Positions 8,745 to 16,050 of a stretch of 64,000 nt of DNA are shown in pieces. The number at the start of each line of letters is the position of its first letter. Within the stretch, counting starts at the first letter, position 1. A program made the translations under genes and the position numbers. The stretch is from NCBI GenBank assembly GCA_016721185.1, contig JADKIP010000014.1, forward strand, positions 806,001-870,000, written 5' to 3'. Origin of the DNA: Candidatus Dechloromonas phosphorivorans. GTDB taxonomy: Bacteria; Pseudomonadota; Gammaproteobacteria; Burkholderiales; Rhodocyclaceae. The notes under the pieces are model-generated. The model saw nothing but the letters and a program-made list of their open reading frames with translations. It did no database searches and was not told the origin of the DNA.

Positions 8745-10033
8745 GGCAAAGTGATCCGGCGGTCGAGGTAGGCGACGGGTGTCGCCGTCCGGTCGATGAT
8801 CGGGCTTTCAAAGCCATCAACCCGCAGGCGGGCCAGCAGGCTGCTGCCGGCGGCGGGGGCTGCCGTAATTTTGAAGGTCAGGCGTGTGCTGGCAACGGAA
8901 ACCGGTTCGGCGGCAATTTCCTGCTCACCGAGGATCAGGCTGACTGTCTGGCCGGGGCGCACGGGCGGGGCCATGTCGAGCACCAGCGTGACCACATTGC
9001 CATTGCGGCTTGCGCTGAACGGCGGCAAGACGGGTTGCGGGGCCAGTGCCAGCGGCAACTGGTTGGTGCTGCGAGCGTGGCTGTCGTCAAGACGCTGAAC
9101 GGATAGTTCAACCCGGTACAGGCCGACTGGCAGGTCGTTCGGTACCGTGAAAGTAACTTCGTTCGGCCCGCCTTGGGTGACCGGCACGCTGCGGCTGATC
9201 TGGAATGCGGCCAGATTCAGTGTGACATGGCGATCGACACCATCAAGATGATGCCCTTCAAGCGTGACCAGACCACCCGGCACGGCAACTGGCTGGCGAC
9301 CGGCCGGAATGACCGCTTCCAGCGTCGGTAGCGGCGGGGTCAGGCCGCTGAAAGCCAGTACGCCGCGCTCACGTTTCGAGACTGGATCCGTCTCGCCACG
9401 ACTCAGGACGGGCAAGGGGCTGCGCGCAGTCTTGCGCGATTCGATCAGCACCACGGACACCTGAAAGGCAATCGTCGGCCGGTAATGCGCTTGCAGTGCC
9501 GACCACAGGCGGGACATCTCTTCGGTGCTGAGCGCGGCGGGCGTGATGCGCAATAGCTCGACCTGCTCGGCAAGGTCGGCGCCGCGCAGGCCCTTGTAGA
9601 TGGTGGGCAGAATCGCGCCATTGACGACTGTCGGGTTGAGGGCTCGACGAATGGCCTCGCGAGAAAGCACCGGCGTTTCATGGAGCAATTGCAACGCGTA
9701 GCCGAGCAGGACTTCCGCCTCCAGTTCGGCGCGGCCATAGACGGTGAGCAGATAGTGCAGGTCGAGCGCCAACGGCGGGTTGCTGATGCGGTTACCGGCG
9801 GTGTCGCGTGAGGGCAGGGCTGAATTCCGCCAGGCGGCATTCGGCGTCACCTGATGCAGGAAAAGGTTGATCTGTGTGGCGTCCTTGCCTTCCAGCGGCA
9901 CGGCATCGGGTGCCAGTGCAGTAACGATGACGCCGGCACCCAGCGTATCGGTAACAGCTTGATCGATCAGGCCGGAATCGAGCAGATCCTTGAGGACGGC
10001 CGTGACGCCGGCTATGGCCAGGGCGTTGCTCAT
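8741..10033 (-). CDS. eCIS cap/terminator protein, DUF4255 (Pvc16/Afp16-like)
   Basis: 430 residues. The first about 190 match DUF4255 (Pvc16 N-terminal domain): MSNALAIAGVTAVLKDLLDS, then INLFLHQVTPNAAWRNSALP and LDLHYLLTVYGRAELEAEVL, which are strongly typical. The C-terminal half has two beta-rich, immunoglobulin/TIG-like stretches (for example VEAVIPAGRQPVAVPGGLVT). Afp16 caps the distal tube and sets particle length; proteins with added Ig-like domains occur in cyanobacterial and proteobacterial eCIS. It overlaps the ATPase gene by 4 nt and the Pro-rich gene by 4 nt. Family membership is firm; a capping role is inferred. Confidence 0.9.
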   Translation of the reverse strand: MSNALAIAGVTAVLKDLLDSGLIDQAVTDTLGAGVIVTALAPDAVPLEGKDATQINLFLHQVTPNAAWRNSALPSRDTAGNRISNPPLALDLHYLLTVYGRAELEAEVLLGYALQLLHETPVLSREAIRRALNPTVVNGAILPTIYKGLRGADLAEQVELLRITPAALSTEEMSRLWSALQAHYRPTIAFQVSVVLIESRKTARSPLPVLSRGETDPVSKRERGVLAFSGLTPPLPTLEAVIPAGRQPVAVPGGLVTLEGHHLDGVDRHVTLNLAAFQISRSVPVTQGGPNEVTFTVPNDLPVGLYRVELSVQRLDDSHARSTNQLPLALAPQPVLPPFSASRNGNVVTLVLDMAPPVRPGQTVSLILGEQEIAAEPVSVASTRLTFKITAAPAAGSSLLARLRVDGFESPIIDRTATPVAYLDRRITLP

Positions 10034-10875
10034 GAACGACCTCCCTGGCGGCGGGCGAGGTAGTCCGAAAGCGACAGCGGGGCCGGGCCGCGTGGGCGAG
10101 GCGGCGGTAATGGCGCCGGCCGGGCTGGCGGATTGACTTCCAGTCGACCGATGGTGATGTGAACTTCGGGGGCGGACTCGGTGGCTGCGGCCTGTTGCGA
10201 TTCCCGGTTGGCTGGTGGGCGGATGTGGCTGGCGACAGGGCGCGGGATCAGCGTTGCCAGTTTGCTGCTGGTGGGTTGCGATGGGCGCTCGGTCTGTTGC
10301 GTAGCTTGTGGCGCAGTTTGTGGGGCATCCTGCCCGATGAGCCGGGCGACCAGCGTTGCCATGTTGGGAAGGCGGTTTTGCAGGTCGTTTTCGCTCGATA
10401 CGGTTTGGGTCGGTTGAATGAAATCAGCGGAGGTGGGTATTTTGGAACCCTTTGGGCGCGACCCGCTCTCGGCCCTGATGCTTTGAGAAATGCTGCTGCT
10501 GGATTCAGTGGCGTTTTTCGGGGTGGAAAACGCGACATTCTGGCGGCGCGGTTGTTCATCTTCGCCTGCCACGATTGGTGGCGAAGGCGGACTTGATGAC
10601 CGGCCATTCATTGGCAAGCCGTTAGCGTTGATCGCAACCAGTGGCTCGGGAAGGCGCTCATCCGGATGGAGAGCGTCGCGGCGGGTCGTGTCCGGTATCG
10701 ACAACGGCGGCACAATCCCGACGATCCGCTCGGTGGTGGGCGGGTATTCGGTGTTGATCGCCGCCAGGGGCAGCGAATCAAGTGCCGGTGCGGCATAAGG
10801 TAAAGCTGAACGCAGCTTGATCTGCGGTGCAAGGCCCAGACTGCGGGCGGCGAGTTGGTGGAGAAATCCGCTCAT
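10030..10875 (-). CDS. Pro/Ser/Gln-rich eCIS-locus protein, function unknown
   Basis: 281 residues, largely low complexity: the central part (about 80-240) is rich in Ser, Pro, Gln and Thr and probably disordered. The N-terminus (MSGFLHQLAARSLGLAPQIK) and the C-terminus look conserved in style: VHITIGRLEVNPPARP, a polyproline stretch and a final LSLSDYLARRQ. Proteins with such a strand-plus-Pro tail occur beside DUF4255 genes in eCIS clusters, but I cannot name a function. It could tether or recruit another component through its two short conserved ends. It overlaps the DUF4255 gene by 4 nt and lies 9 nt after the Cys-pair protein. Confidence 0.7.
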   Translation of the reverse strand: MSGFLHQLAARSLGLAPQIKLRSALPYAAPALDSLPLAAINTEYPPTTERIVGIVPPLSIPDTTRRDALHPDERLPEPLVAINANGLPMNGRSSSPPSPPIVAGEDEQPRRQNVAFSTPKNATESSSSISQSIRAESGSRPKGSKIPTSADFIQPTQTVSSENDLQNRLPNMATLVARLIGQDAPQTAPQATQQTERPSQPTSSKLATLIPRPVASHIRPPANRESQQAAATESAPEVHITIGRLEVNPPARPAPLPPPRPRGPAPLSLSDYLARRQGGRS

Positions 10876-10884
10876 GGCGTCATC

Positions 10885-11628
10885 TCAACCAATCATGCTC
10901 AGATAGGCCGACCGGCGGGCCGGGCTCAGCGCCAGAATCTCGGCTTCGCGCCAGCCGTAGGCGCTGGCAAGCCGATGTACCGATTCCAGCAACTGGCGGG
11001 CACGCATGCCGAGTTCGTCCCAGAAGCAGGTGCCGATATCGAGGACAGCATCCCAGGCGTGGCCGCAATCGCTGCACTGCATGCCGAGGCGAATATTGGC
11101 CGCGGGGTCGAGCGCTTCCATGCGTGCTTCCAGTTCGTTGATCGCTGCCGGCGAGCTGAGCAATTTTTGGCTTTTTTCCCGGTTGACCGCAGCATTTTGA
11201 TTGGGCGCTGTTTCAGCGACTAAACAGCGCTCCAGCAGGCTGAGCACGGCCGTTTCCGGGTCCGGTGCGTCGAGAATCATCGCTTGATCGCGGCTGGTGG
11301 GCAGACGCCATTGCCGGGCATCGAACTGAATCAGCGAATCCCCATCCGGCGTCGGCAGTTCGCCCAATAGCGCAGCACCATCCAGACTGAACTCCATCAC
11401 GCTACCGCACGACGGGCAGGGCGCATAGCCCTCCAGCGCGCTGCCAAAACTGGCATTGCGCAAAGCCAGCAGATTGACCTCCCGCCAGCCGACCGGGCGA
11501 TCCGCCAGCCCATCGGGCGCCTCTTCCGGCATGGCCAAAGCCAGTGCCAGCAAGGCGCGGTCAATGGGATGACGGTTTTGTCCGGCGTCCCAGAGGGCGA
11601 GAAGTTGGGGGGCACTCAGCGGGCGCAT
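10885..11628 (-). CDS. eCIS baseplate-associated protein with two Cys pairs (possible T4 gp26-type)
   Basis: 247 residues. Two CxxC pairs, CPSC near 71-74 and CSDC near 182-185, the latter followed by GHAWDAVLDIGTCFWDELG, suggest a zinc-binding knuckle. The N-terminus (LSAPQLLALWDAG) and the C-terminal ALSPARRSAYLSMIG are typical of a phage-baseplate-like family found between tube and DUF4255 genes in some eCIS clusters; gp26-like proteins of T4 are the likely distant relatives. It would join the inner baseplate. No standard SD is obvious before the ATG at 11628. The annotation is moderate: baseplate role by location, metal site by motif. Confidence 0.7.
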   Translation of the reverse strand: MRPLSAPQLLALWDAGQNRHPIDRALLALALAMPEEAPDGLADRPVGWREVNLLALRNASFGSALEGYAPCPSCGSVMEFSLDGAALLGELPTPDGDSLIQFDARQWRLPTSRDQAMILDAPDPETAVLSLLERCLVAETAPNQNAAVNREKSQKLLSSPAAINELEARMEALDPAANIRLGMQCSDCGHAWDAVLDIGTCFWDELGMRARQLLESVHRLASAYGWREAEILALSPARRSAYLSMIG

Positions 11629-11649
11629 GGCGAGGTTCCATTGGCTCGA

Positions 11650-12174
11650 TTAGCCCGGCTCGACAAAGCTCGGCTCGGCCGGCTCGCTGACTTCGTAGTC
11701 GCGTTCCCAACCCTCGTTTTCCAGCTTGATATGCTGAATCGCTACGGCATTCGCATTGGCGTCGAGATCGGGGAGCGCCTGGTATTCCGACACCCAGCAA
11801 CGGAAAACTTTGTAGGCCAGCGCCAGTTGCCCGGCTTCGTTATAGACCTCGATGATCAGGTCCTTGCGGAAATCCTTCAGCGAAACTTCGCTACCCAAGC
11901 CGGAGCCGAGATTCCAGACCTTGTTGGCCCATTGCTCGAAATTGGTATCGTGGGTGACGCCGCGTTCCAGCGTGATGGCCTCGAACTTGCTGCGGCCGGG
12001 CGACTTGCGTCCGCTCGACGGGTCGCCGCCTTCGCGGTGCTCGACGACCTCGGTGGTACGTTTGAGCGCCGACACCTTGCTGATGCCGGCGACGTAGCGG
12101 CCATCCCACTTGACGCGGAATTTGAAGTTTTTGTAAGGATCAAACCGTTGGGCATTGACGGTAAATTGGGCCAT
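11650..12174 (-). CDS. eCIS inner tube protein (gp19/Afp1-like)
   Basis: 174 residues. The pattern MAQFTVNAQRFDPYKNFKFR followed by VKWDGRYVAGISKVSALKRT and the HREGGDPS loop is diagnostic of the phage tail tube family of contractile injection systems. Hexameric rings of this protein stack into the rigid tube that is driven into the target. The C-terminal NAVAIQHIKLENEGWERDY is the usual closing strand. A good SD (GAGGAG) lies 9 nt before the ATG at 12174. Only one tube gene is visible here, whereas Afp and PVC carry two or three; another copy may lie outside the window. Confidence 0.92.
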   Translation of the reverse strand: MAQFTVNAQRFDPYKNFKFRVKWDGRYVAGISKVSALKRTTEVVEHREGGDPSSGRKSPGRSKFEAITLERGVTHDTNFEQWANKVWNLGSGLGSEVSLKDFRKDLIIEVYNEAGQLALAYKVFRCWVSEYQALPDLDANANAVAIQHIKLENEGWERDYEVSEPAEPSFVEPG

Positions 12175-12222
12175 GTTGCGCGCTCCTCAAAAATCGGTTC
12201 TGGATTGGCGTTGCGTTGCGAA

Positions 12223-13581
12223 TCAGACCTGAATCTGTCCGGCCAGCTGCTGGATGCTGATGACCACGAATTCCGCCGGTTTGAGCGGTGCAAAACCGAC
12301 CAGAATGTTGACCACGCCACGATTAATGTCGTCCTGCGTTGTCGTTTCCCGGTCGCACTTGACCAGATAGGCCTCGCGTGGCGAACTTCCCTGAAACGCG
12401 CCCTGGCGGAACAGGCCGTTCATGAAAGCGCCAATGTTGAGGCGAATCTGCGCCCATAAAGGCTCGTCGTTCGGCTCGAAAACCACCCACTGCGTGCCGC
12501 GATAAAGTGACTCCTCGATGTAGAGCGCGAGGCGGCGCACCGGCACATATTTGTATTCCGAAGCCATCTGGTCGGCGCCACGCAGGGTGCGGGCACCCCA
12601 GCTCACCGCGCCATAAACCGGGAAAGTGCGCAGGCAATTCACCCCCAGCGGGTTGAGGCTGCCGTTTTCGCCGTCAGTTAGCGGCACGGCCATCGACTGC
12701 ACACCGGAGAGATTGGCATCGGTGCCGGCCGGCGCCTTCCAGATGCCACGGCTGCCGTCTGTACGGGCATAAAGACCAGCCATCGTGCCGCCCGGCGGCG
12801 TCAGGCGCGCCTTGCCGTTTTTCAGCGGGTCGGCAACAAAAGTCCAGGGGAAATACACTGCGGCATGATCCGACTTCGGCAGATCAGTCCCCGAGGCAAC
12901 GGCCACCATGCCGGCGACATCGGTCGCCGAGGCGGGCGCATCGACAATGAAAAACGCCCGGCGCTCCTCGCAATACGATGCGGCATCGGCCAGCACGCCG
13001 GCATCGGTAATGCCGGGCAGGACCAGCAGATTGAAGATGTCGGCATCTTCCAGCGCATATAGCCCTTCGCGCTTGCTACGACTACCGATGAAAGCCGGAT
13101 AAACATCGGCTGCCCCGTAAGGCGTTTCGGTGCCGCCGCCGAGAAAGGCGTCCGTCGGTGGCGTCGATAGTGTGGCTTCGGCCAGTAGATGCAGGCCGGC
13201 CGCCAGATCATTGGCCGGTGCGGCGCTGACGGCGATCGACGAACCGGCGCCGCGAGAGCCGCTGGCCAGGACAAGCGTGGTGGCGGTCGCCGTGGCCGTA
13301 AAGTCGCGGTAGGCCGGGTTGCCGGGTTTGAGGGCGCGGACGGCGACCTGCAAACGGTTCGCCATATCGATGAGTTTGGCCGCGAGGTTGCCGCCGGCTG
13401 CCCCAGCGTTGCCGAGATCAACCACGTCCGGGCCATAACCATCGAGGCTGATCCGTAGCGCCGTGTGGGTGGCCGCGGGCAGCGCATCGAGATCGGCAGC
13501 AGCAAAGGTGCCACTGGTCAGCGTTGCCGGGTCGGGCATCCGGACCGGGCGAAGGCTGGCGACGGCATCAACCTTCGACAC
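12223..13581 (-). CDS. eCIS tail sheath protein, C-terminal part (separated by a frameshift)
   Basis: 452 residues if started at the GTG at 13581. It contains the most conserved half of contractile sheath proteins: GVNCLRTFPVYGAVSWGART, YKYVPVRRLALYIEESLYRG, WVVFEPNDEPLWAQIRLNIG and a final NILVGFAPLKPAEFVVI. The upstream half is in the next frame (13568-14506) and the two overlap by 14 nt. Removing one G from GAAGGTTGAT at about 13570-13579 joins them into one roughly 760-residue sheath with a natural sequence across the junction (GGVE-VDAVASLRPV). No SD precedes the GTG. I favour a sequencing error or recent mutation over two genes. Confidence 0.85.
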   Translation of the reverse strand: MSKVDAVASLRPVRMPDPATLTSGTFAAADLDALPAATHTALRISLDGYGPDVVDLGNAGAAGGNLAAKLIDMANRLQVAVRALKPGNPAYRDFTATATATTLVLASGSRGAGSSIAVSAAPANDLAAGLHLLAEATLSTPPTDAFLGGGTETPYGAADVYPAFIGSRSKREGLYALEDADIFNLLVLPGITDAGVLADAASYCEERRAFFIVDAPASATDVAGMVAVASGTDLPKSDHAAVYFPWTFVADPLKNGKARLTPPGGTMAGLYARTDGSRGIWKAPAGTDANLSGVQSMAVPLTDGENGSLNPLGVNCLRTFPVYGAVSWGARTLRGADQMASEYKYVPVRRLALYIEESLYRGTQWVVFEPNDEPLWAQIRLNIGAFMNGLFRQGAFQGSSPREAYLVKCDRETTTQDDINRGVVNILVGFAPLKPAEFVVISIQQLAGQIQV

Positions 13582-14506
13582 CGCCTGCGGCGACCCCGAG
13601 TTTTAGCACGCCGGCGGCATTCTTGGCGCTACCGGCCAGCACACGGACTGATGAAAATTCACCACCCGCGCCGGAAGTCAGGACCAGATTGCTGCCGCTA
13701 CGGGCGCAGGTGAATCCGGAAAGCGCCGCCTTGCCGCCGGACTGTGCCTGAACCTTGGCCTGAATGGCCGCAGCCAGGGCCGTCAGGCGCTGCGTCGCCG
13801 TGCCCCCCGCGATATCGGCCGGCAGCGTGATGCTGACGGTGACCGGGGGCAGGCCATTGACCACGACGCGAAAATCCGTGTGGGTGGCGTCAAGCAGGGT
13901 TGAAACGTCACCCAGCGTGCCGCTGGTCGAGGTGCCGGCCGGCAAGCCGTTCAGCGTGCCTTGAGTGACATCGCGGCTGATTTTCACCAGTTGCGACACG
14001 CCATTGACCAGATCCGGCAGATAACGGGCATCGGCTGAGTTCATCGAGACATTGGTGTACTGCTCGGCGCGACCATCGCTATTGCGGATGAAGCTGATGT
14101 TGAAAGTACTGTCCGTAAAGGCGGTCGTGTAATCGACCCGAACCTGAATGCCGTTGCCTGAAGCCCCGGCATCGAGCGCTGTCACGGTCAACACCGGAAT
14201 CGGCGTCAAATTCTGCAAGGTACGGCTGGCGGGTGAAGCATCCTTCACGACACGAACGATCCACGCATCGGTGCCGCCATTGAGGAAGAACTGGCGTACC
14301 CCGTAGCTCATCTCGGAATCGGCTGACAGTCCGCCAAAGCCGCGTTCAAAATCGGCAAAGCTGTAAATGCGGGTCGCCTTGTTGATCGGCCCCCGTGACG
14401 CAGCGCCGAGGAATGCCGCGACCGAGGTGGCAACGCCAGCGATGGTCCGCACACCACTGGAAACTTCCTGAATGTAGACACCCGGGGATGCAAGCTGAAT
14501 GGGCAT
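13568..14506 (-). CDS. eCIS tail sheath protein, N-terminal part (ends at a frameshift)
   Basis: 312 residues to a TGA at 13568-13570. It opens with MPIQLASPGVYIQEVSSGVR, the family signature of phage and eCIS sheath proteins, followed by AAFLGAASRGPINKATRIYS and GVRQFFLNGGTDAWIVRVV. The downstream sequence continues as sheath in the +1 frame, see the following entry. The sheath is the outer contractile tube; without its C-terminal handshake strands this fragment alone should not assemble. SD AAGGAG lies 7 nt before the ATG at 14506. It is the first gene of the operon, about 190 nt downstream of a predicted promoter. Confidence 0.88.
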   Translation of the reverse strand: MPIQLASPGVYIQEVSSGVRTIAGVATSVAAFLGAASRGPINKATRIYSFADFERGFGGLSADSEMSYGVRQFFLNGGTDAWIVRVVKDASPASRTLQNLTPIPVLTVTALDAGASGNGIQVRVDYTTAFTDSTFNISFIRNSDGRAEQYTNVSMNSADARYLPDLVNGVSQLVKISRDVTQGTLNGLPAGTSTSGTLGDVSTLLDATHTDFRVVVNGLPPVTVSITLPADIAGGTATQRLTALAAAIQAKVQAQSGGKAALSGFTCARSGSNLVLTSGAGGEFSSVRVLAGSAKNAAGVLKLGVAAGGVEG

Positions 14507-14569
14507 TAGAGGCTCCTTTCCACGAGGCGACCGGTAGCCGCCCCCTGCTCGAATAGATCGATATTTCTG

Positions 14570-14610
14570 CAGCCCGTAGAAATTCGCAGCGAAGCGAAGT
14601 TCGTGGGCTG
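14570..14610. repeat. inverted repeat in the eCIS leader
   Basis: Ends CAGCCC and GGGCTG pair exactly, with inner GAA/TTC and TTCG/CGAA pairing around a GCAGCGAAG core. It could fold as a long hairpin in the leader RNA of the eCIS operon or be a repeated extragenic palindrome; only one copy is seen here. No U-run follows on either strand, so a standard terminator is unlikely. Confidence 0.45.
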
Positions 14611-14704
14611 TCGTCTGGTTTTTTACTACCGAGAAGAACCCCTCAAGTCGGGGTCAAAAGGCGGGCTGGATGTTGATTCCAGAACGACGCCGAGGCAGGA
14701 GCCT

Positions 14705-14733
14705 TAAATATTCTTTAGCTTCCAAAGTGTGAA
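14705..14733 (-). promoter_or_regulatory. predicted promoter for the eCIS operon
   Basis: On the minus strand TTCACA (14733-14728) and TATTTA (14710-14705) are separated by 17 nt, a fair sigma70 arrangement. Transcription would start near 14698, giving a leader of about 190 nt before the sheath ATG. The -35 element lies inside the CRP-like palindrome. Prediction from sequence only. Confidence 0.4.
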
Positions 14734-14743
14734 AAAATTCACA
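14728..14743. promoter_or_regulatory. CRP/FNR-family operator-like palindrome
   Basis: TGTGAAAAAATTCACA is a perfect 16-nt palindrome and matches the CRP consensus TGTGA-N6-TCACA in both half sites. It is centred about 38 nt upstream of the predicted eCIS transcription start, close to the class II activator position (-41.5) but also over the -35 box. Binding by a CRP/Vfr-type regulator is inferred. Confidence 0.55.
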
Positions 14744-14890
14744 TCAGGATCAAATCTTAGCTATGCAAGCTGGGAATTACAAGGTCATTTTCAAATAAAA
14801 ATTATTTAGGTTTGACCACTCCGGCGGATTGGCTGGCACGACAAGGTTTGGCTGGTGCCAATTACCAATGAAGGCTTTTGCTTGGCTTCA

Positions 14891-15460
14891 TTATTTAGGC
14901 AAACGCGCCAAAACGCCCCAGGAAACTGGTTTTCCGGAGCGCTCATAGGTAATCAGTTCGGCCTTGTCCGGGGCGCCATTCGGGATCGCAAACTGAAGGC
15001 CGGATCGTTGCCCGATGCAACGACGCTTCTGCAGCGCAATGCGAAATATCGTATAGCGCGGCTGGGCATCGCTTACCCGCTGCAAGTCCGGAGCCAATTC
15101 CGCGTCAGCAACAGCAGTGTCTGTCGGGGCGGAGGTGGCAAGGGCGTCGGGATAAATCTCTCCGGTGGTTTCAGAAACCACCGAGTAGCGAACCCGGCAA
15201 CCGGGGTTGTATCGGCTACCCGACCACTGAATAAAGTTCTGCGTCACCCAAACCCGCCCGTATCGGGCCTGGCTGGCGCGATCCACGCCATCCCAGGCAC
15301 CAGCCAGTAACGCAGGTTCAGCACCGGCCGCCCCGGCGGAAATTGCCCAACTCAAAACACCGAGCAGAGCAAGCGTCCCCAATCCCTGCCGCAAGGTTTT
15401 CCCACGCGGTACAGGCGCCACTGCTGGCTTTGTCGTCAAACCTAAATCGGTGTGTTCCAA
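14891..15460 (-). CDS. membrane-anchored or exported protein of unknown function
   Basis: 189 residues. After a 25-residue charged N-terminus (KPAVAPVPRGKTLRQG) comes one hydrophobic segment, LGTLALLGVLSWAISAGAAG (about 28-47), which could be a signal-anchor or a late signal peptide ending at AGA-EP. The remainder is probably periplasmic, with two cysteines (about residues 88 and 148) and RYGRVWVTQNFIQWSGSRYN. I do not recognise the family. Its start overlaps the end of the lysozyme gene by 19 nt, so the two are co-expressed and it may help or restrain the lysozyme. Role unknown. Confidence 0.65.
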   Translation of the reverse strand: MEHTDLGLTTKPAVAPVPRGKTLRQGLGTLALLGVLSWAISAGAAGAEPALLAGAWDGVDRASQARYGRVWVTQNFIQWSGSRYNPGCRVRYSVVSETTGEIYPDALATSAPTDTAVADAELAPDLQRVSDAQPRYTIFRIALQKRRCIGQRSGLQFAIPNGAPDKAELITYERSGKPVSWGVLARLPK

Positions 15461-15927
15461 AGTGATATCTCTTTCTCCCGACGGTTAATGAGGCCTTTGA
15501 CGATCTTGCCGTTGTCGCGAATCCAGCGCCGCAATTGCGTTGGAACCTGGTCGAAATGCCCGGCATTCAGCACTTTCAATAGCGTGCTATCGCGAAATGC
15601 GTTGTTGCCGACGTTGAAAACAAAGGAAACCAGCGCATCGAACTGGTTCTGATTCAGCGGTACTTTTACCATGCTGTTCACGGAGGCTTCCGCCGAATCA
15701 AGATCCTGATCGAGCAGATCCCAGCATTGCTGAACGGTCAGTCCCTTGCGGTAGACCACGCTTTTGCCATTGATGATGATCTTGCCGGACATGCGTTCCG
15801 ACCGGGTCATCAAATGACCGACCCCGATGGTGGGTGCGCCACCGGAATCCAGATATTCGTTTAACTCCAGGCCTTCCCACTCCTGAAACAGTTTTTTGCC
15901 GGACTGGCCGACTTGCATATTCGCCAT
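15442..15927 (-). CDS. GH24 lysozyme (phage T4-type endolysin)
   Basis: 161 residues. The catalytic pattern of glycoside hydrolase family 24 is intact: Glu18 in EWEGLEL, Asp27 in EYLDSGG and Thr33 in APTIGVGH, with the same spacing as Glu11, Asp20 and Thr26 of T4 lysozyme. Further conserved parts are NQNQFDALVSFVFNVG and LRRWIRDNG. It cleaves the peptidoglycan glycan backbone. No signal peptide is seen. SD AGGAGG lies 5 nt before the ATG at 15927. Placed just upstream of the eCIS operon and in the same direction, it could release assembled particles by lysis, or be a phage remnant; no other phage genes are visible. Confidence 0.9.
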   Translation of the reverse strand: MANMQVGQSGKKLFQEWEGLELNEYLDSGGAPTIGVGHLMTRSERMSGKIIINGKSVVYRKGLTVQQCWDLLDQDLDSAEASVNSMVKVPLNQNQFDALVSFVFNVGNNAFRDSTLLKVLNAGHFDQVPTQLRRWIRDNGKIVKGLINRREKEISLWNTPI

Positions 15928-16050
15928 CTTTGCCTCCTGTTGAGAGGGTTGCTGATCCGCGTTTAACTGCCTGAACTCAAAACTGCGACTTTCACCGCTT
16001 ATTCAGTGTGGATCAACAATCAGTCTCTCGCAAGAATGCAAATGGCTTAC

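Larger units (their letters stand above)
14507..14890. other. 384-nt intergenic region upstream of the eCIS operon
   Basis: No coding sequence is supported. The region is AT-richer than its surroundings. It holds, from right to left for the minus-strand operon, a CRP-like palindrome (14728-14743) overlapping a promoter-like -35/-10 pair (14705-14733), a small ACCCC/GGGGT hairpin near 14647-14663 and an inverted repeat with CAGCCC/GGGCTG ends (14570-14610). Near 14866-14893 an AATGAAG/CTTCATT inverted repeat closes the 3' side of the membrane-anchored protein gene. These make a roughly 190-nt structured 5' leader likely. Confidence 0.6.

Noticed and set aside
13568..13581. Programmed +1 frameshift in the sheath gene
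   Set aside because: The GGT-TGA context gives poor re-pairing of tRNA-Gly in the new frame and no stimulatory SD-like element is seen; a base error is simpler.
1..15927. Prophage
   Set aside because: Tail-like and lysozyme genes are present, but no integrase, capsid, portal or terminase gene; AAA+, DUF4255 and DUF4157 genes point to an eCIS.
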